Positions 61,365-64,000 of a stretch of DNA of 64,000 nucleotides are shown here, in pieces (positions within the stretch are counted from its first letter, which is position 1; each line of letters starts with the position of its first letter). The notes under the pieces are model-generated. The model was not told the origin of the DNA. It ran no database searches and saw only the letters and a list, made by a program, of their open reading frames with translations. The position numbers were made by a program, and so were the translations under genes. The DNA comes from Solea solea (Eukaryota > Chordata > Actinopteri > Pleuronectiformes > Soleidae): the NCBI RefSeq assembly GCF_958295425.1, contig NC_081146.1, forward strand, positions 22,639,458 through 22,703,457, in the 5' to 3' direction.

Positions 61365-61549
61365 TCACTGAAACATCACTGTTCATAGAGGATCAAACTG
61401 GTTTTCACAAGTTGGATGGAAATGTTTCTTTTCTTTTTTTTACTTCATCAGCTGCTCGCTTTCTTTTGTGGCTTCACCTCAGCAGAGTAAATTTATATTA
61501 AAATTGCCATTACCATCTTGTCCCGTGTTTAAATTCTTAATTGAAATCA

Positions 61550-61555
61550 AATAAA
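61550..61555 (+). terminator. Polyadenylation signal of the Ig gene
   Basis: aataaa, about 185 bp after the stop codon of the Ig gene. Position and strand fit a short 3' UTR. Confidence 0.6.
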
Positions 61556-62957
61556 GACAATTCAATTTTAAATTCAATGAGGAAAACTGATGTGTAAATT
61601 TAATAAAATGTGGCATGTAACTTTTAAATATAAACAACTGTGTGTTATATTCAAACCATTATCAAATTAGTTCATGCAGTAAATCCATATGACTCTTTCC
61701 ATATGTTTCTCTGTAAAGCAACGTTTTGTTTTCATGTGTGGAGACACAGAGTGATGCGTCTCACATGCAACTGACAGAAGCGGATTTTAGGTTAAGGGAT
61801 CATCCCCGATTCTCTGAAACATGAGCAAATTGAAACAAATGCTTAAAAAAATAAAATAAAAAAGTTAAGTAATTAACCCTTGTTCTTCGAAACACGAGTG
61901 AGGAAATGAGATACCGAAAATAGAGAACGGTTGAAATATGGAAAATATATGGAGTTTCCTGGATGTACAACTTAATTTAATATGTTTTATTGCCTACACC
62001 TGCTAACAAAACAAGACATGTACAAGACATGACATTGTACAGTAAATGCTCAACCAACCCATGCAGTAATTCTTTCTGAGGTGCACACACACAAACCTCA
62101 GCTTTATTTTACCGTTTGCAGCTGACTGAATGCAACAAGGTCTGAAAAGCCACAATCAACAGCTAAAATTAGAACCGAGGCTACTACTTGTTTTTTTAGA
62201 TGCTGCTCTTGTTCAGTTTCCTTCCTGAGAACAAACGACTACACGCGGAGAGGACAAAGCCGCAGCAGAGTAAGAACAAACTATGGCCATTTATGTGAAA
62301 GGCAAGTGCAGCTGCGATGAAAACTGATTCTTCATGTCACACTCAGAAATAAAAATCATCTGCACAAAGCAAATAAAGTTTGAATTGCTAATTCAGTTGC
62401 TGTGTTGACCAATTCACGTGATAACACAGGGAGATTGTCGTGTTGTGTTGCTGTTGTTTCCCCTTTGTTCGGCTGCATAAACCAAACCACAGGACAGGAA
62501 ACTGCAGCGAGCCATGAGTAGTTTCGAAATCAAGGTTGACTTTCAGTCAGACTGAGACAACTTCAGGAAAAGGCACCTGAACATTTAGTTTTTTTTATAA
62601 AACGTCATCATGTGAATGTGTCTGATTATTATCTTATCAGTGGAATAAATGGACCACAGTCAGCAGGGGAGTTTTTGCAAACAATTTTAGACCAAGTGTG
62701 AAATGACCCACAGGATTTGAACAACAAATATTTAAAGCTGTAATTATAGACAAGTAAGCGGCTTAAACCTGTCATCATGTTAAAACTAGAGGTCAACAGA
62801 TGCTGGTTTTTCTGAACCTGACATATGATGTCGATTGTTTGGGGTCGATATGTCTTATATATACACACACGTTGATATATGCATCTTTCCCTTTATCTGT
62901 TAAAATATGAGTTTAATAATAACAAATGAAACACTAAATAGCTTCACTTTAAAAAAG
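61556..62957. other. Intergenic, nothing recognised
   Basis: AT-rich DNA between the 3' end of the plus-strand Ig gene and the 3' end of minus-strand mettl6. No supported coding sequence. Confidence 0.5.
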
Positions 62958-62960
62958 ACA

Positions 62961-62966
62961 TTTATT
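62961..62966 (-). terminator. Candidate mettl6 polyadenylation signal
   Basis: Minus-strand aataaa about 670 bp beyond the mettl6 stop. A second aataaa at 63398-63403, about 230 bp beyond the stop, is an equally possible or alternative site. Confidence 0.4.
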
Positions 62967-63631
62967 GAACAACACTTGTGTTCCGTTTCTCCAATCTGCA
63001 TTTTGTGTCTGCACTGCAGTGCATTTTAATAATTTAAAATTAGATATGAACTATTAAATGGAAGAAACCAAAGGTCTCAACTTTTGGGTGAAATATATAA
63101 TATTTTACAAGATTTATCCAGCTTCTCAGATCAAAAATAATAGAAACTTAGAGATTAGTAATTATCAGTCAAACATTTTAAAATGATTATTAGTACAAAT
63201 GGCAAAAATCAGTCAGATGAATTGATAATCAGCCCCCTAATTAAAACTGGCTAAATAGTGCAACGGTGACAGAAAAACAACACCATCAACATCTATATTG
63301 GTTCCCTGTAAGCCTTGCTTTTACTCTATTACTCACTTTGCCACCATTAAGGCAGCATTAAAAAATGTTTGTAATAATGTTGCACAGTTCCACGCATTTT
63401 ATTCCCAGTGAACATTGTCTTCACGTGTTTGGCGAGGTGGTAAGATCCAATATGTCACTGAGAAAATCAAATGAGGAACCCACCTGCATCTGTCTGTTCT
63501 AAAGAACTCAAAACCATCAGCGTTTTCAGCCACAAACCCCCCATCACCTTGAATTCCATCAGGACGTCTCAGTTTCGTGTGTCTCAACACCTCTGTAGAT
63601 TTATGAGGAGCCAGGTGAAGGCAAAGTGACG

Positions 63632-63786
63632 TCAGGAACCATGCGATGGACCAGGCTTTGTGAATTTGCTTTGCAGAAACACCCTGGGAACACAGATCCC
63701 CTCCTTTTTGTTGACCGTCTCTCTCAAGACGTAGTCATTGGCAACCGTTTGGAAGCCAGTGTCTTCAAAGAGCTCAGCCAGGAACT
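63632..63786 (-). CDS. mettl6: METTL6 C-terminal exon (partial gene)
   Basis: METTL6 is a SAM-dependent methyltransferase that makes 3-methylcytidine at position 32 of serine tRNAs. This is its last coding exon: an acceptor ending gattccag, then 2 bases of a split codon, 50 codons and tga at 63632-63634. The peptide FLAELFEDTGFQTVANDYVL continues RETVNKKEGICVPRVFLQSK and ends FTKPGPSHGS. It matches the human end (VNEYVFRETVNKKEGLCVPR, VFLQSKF) very closely, then has its own short tail. Earlier exons, including the SAM-binding motifs, lie beyond 64000. The 214 bp right of this exon is intron with no further exon seen. Confidence 0.92.
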
Positions 63787-64000
63787 CTGGAATCAGAGGA
63801 GAGGACAAACTGATGATTTCGGAGAAGGTCCAGGTGTTTACTGGTGACGTTTAAATTCAGAGGTTTCAGGAGAAATGTGAAGAAAAGCTCTGTGTAAAAT
63901 CTCAATCTTAAAAAAAGGTATTTTCAATATAAAGAGATTTGCATTTCCCATGACAACGGTGCAAATAAACAACATTGAAATAAAAAGCTTGCAAAGATGG

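Noticed and set aside
63399..63590. Minus-strand 63-codon frame (MLRHTKLRRPDGIQGDGG...)
   Set aside because: It lies downstream of the mettl6 stop in the expected 3' UTR, with no splice signals or known relatives that I can name. Probably chance.
63626..63847. Plus-strand 73-codon open frame
   Set aside because: It is the antisense shadow of the mettl6 last exon.

Overview
The window looks like nuclear DNA of a spiny-rayed (percomorph-like) teleost fish. The genes have many introns with GT-AG junctions, intergenic DNA is AT-rich with many microsatellites, and the dispersed repeats are types common in teleosts: a tRNA-headed SINE, hAT-like and Tc1-like short elements, and LINE 3' ends. Genes were identified by reading exon translations against remembered human protein sequences. 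No database search was possible.

Layout, left to right. (1) Positions 1-2063 hold one unassigned candidate exon (39-164), a purine-rich tract and a decayed SINE head. (2) Positions 2064-14769, plus strand, hold the complete 21-exon calpain-7 gene (capn7), 824 residues, with the Cys-His-Asn triad intact. (3) Positions 14770-19841 are capn7 3' flank with microsatellites and repeat remnants. (4) Positions 19842-32017 are a 12-kb tandem array of a roughly 38-bp unit. It is interrupted four times by an amplified tRNA-Arg-like segment and once by a near-full-length SINE that is followed by an inverted array unit. (5) Positions 33217-51535, minus strand, hold the complete 9-exon sh3bp5 gene, 472 residues, a RAB11 exchange factor and JNK-docking protein. 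Its large introns carry a 544-bp fold-back element and other repeats. (6) Positions 51563-59410 are intergenic, with a LINE tail, SINE pieces and one unassigned candidate last exon (53971-54119, minus). (7) Positions 59411-61364, plus strand, hold a small three-exon gene for a secreted single-Ig-domain protein of 137 residues. (8) Positions 63632-63786, minus strand, are the last coding exon of mettl6, which runs off the right edge.

The order capn7 - sh3bp5 - mettl6 matches human 3p25 as I recall it. The Ig gene lies between sh3bp5 and mettl6 and has no mammalian counterpart there that I know of. capn7 and sh3bp5 converge, and the tandem array fills the space between their 3' ends. These genes are not an operon or one pathway: capn7 works with ESCRT-III, sh3bp5 with RAB11 and JNK, and mettl6 in tRNA methylation. 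The most unusual items are the 38-bp array with its co-amplified tRNA-like segment, the SINE next to an inverted array unit, the fold-back element close to a splice acceptor, and the unnamed Ig gene.
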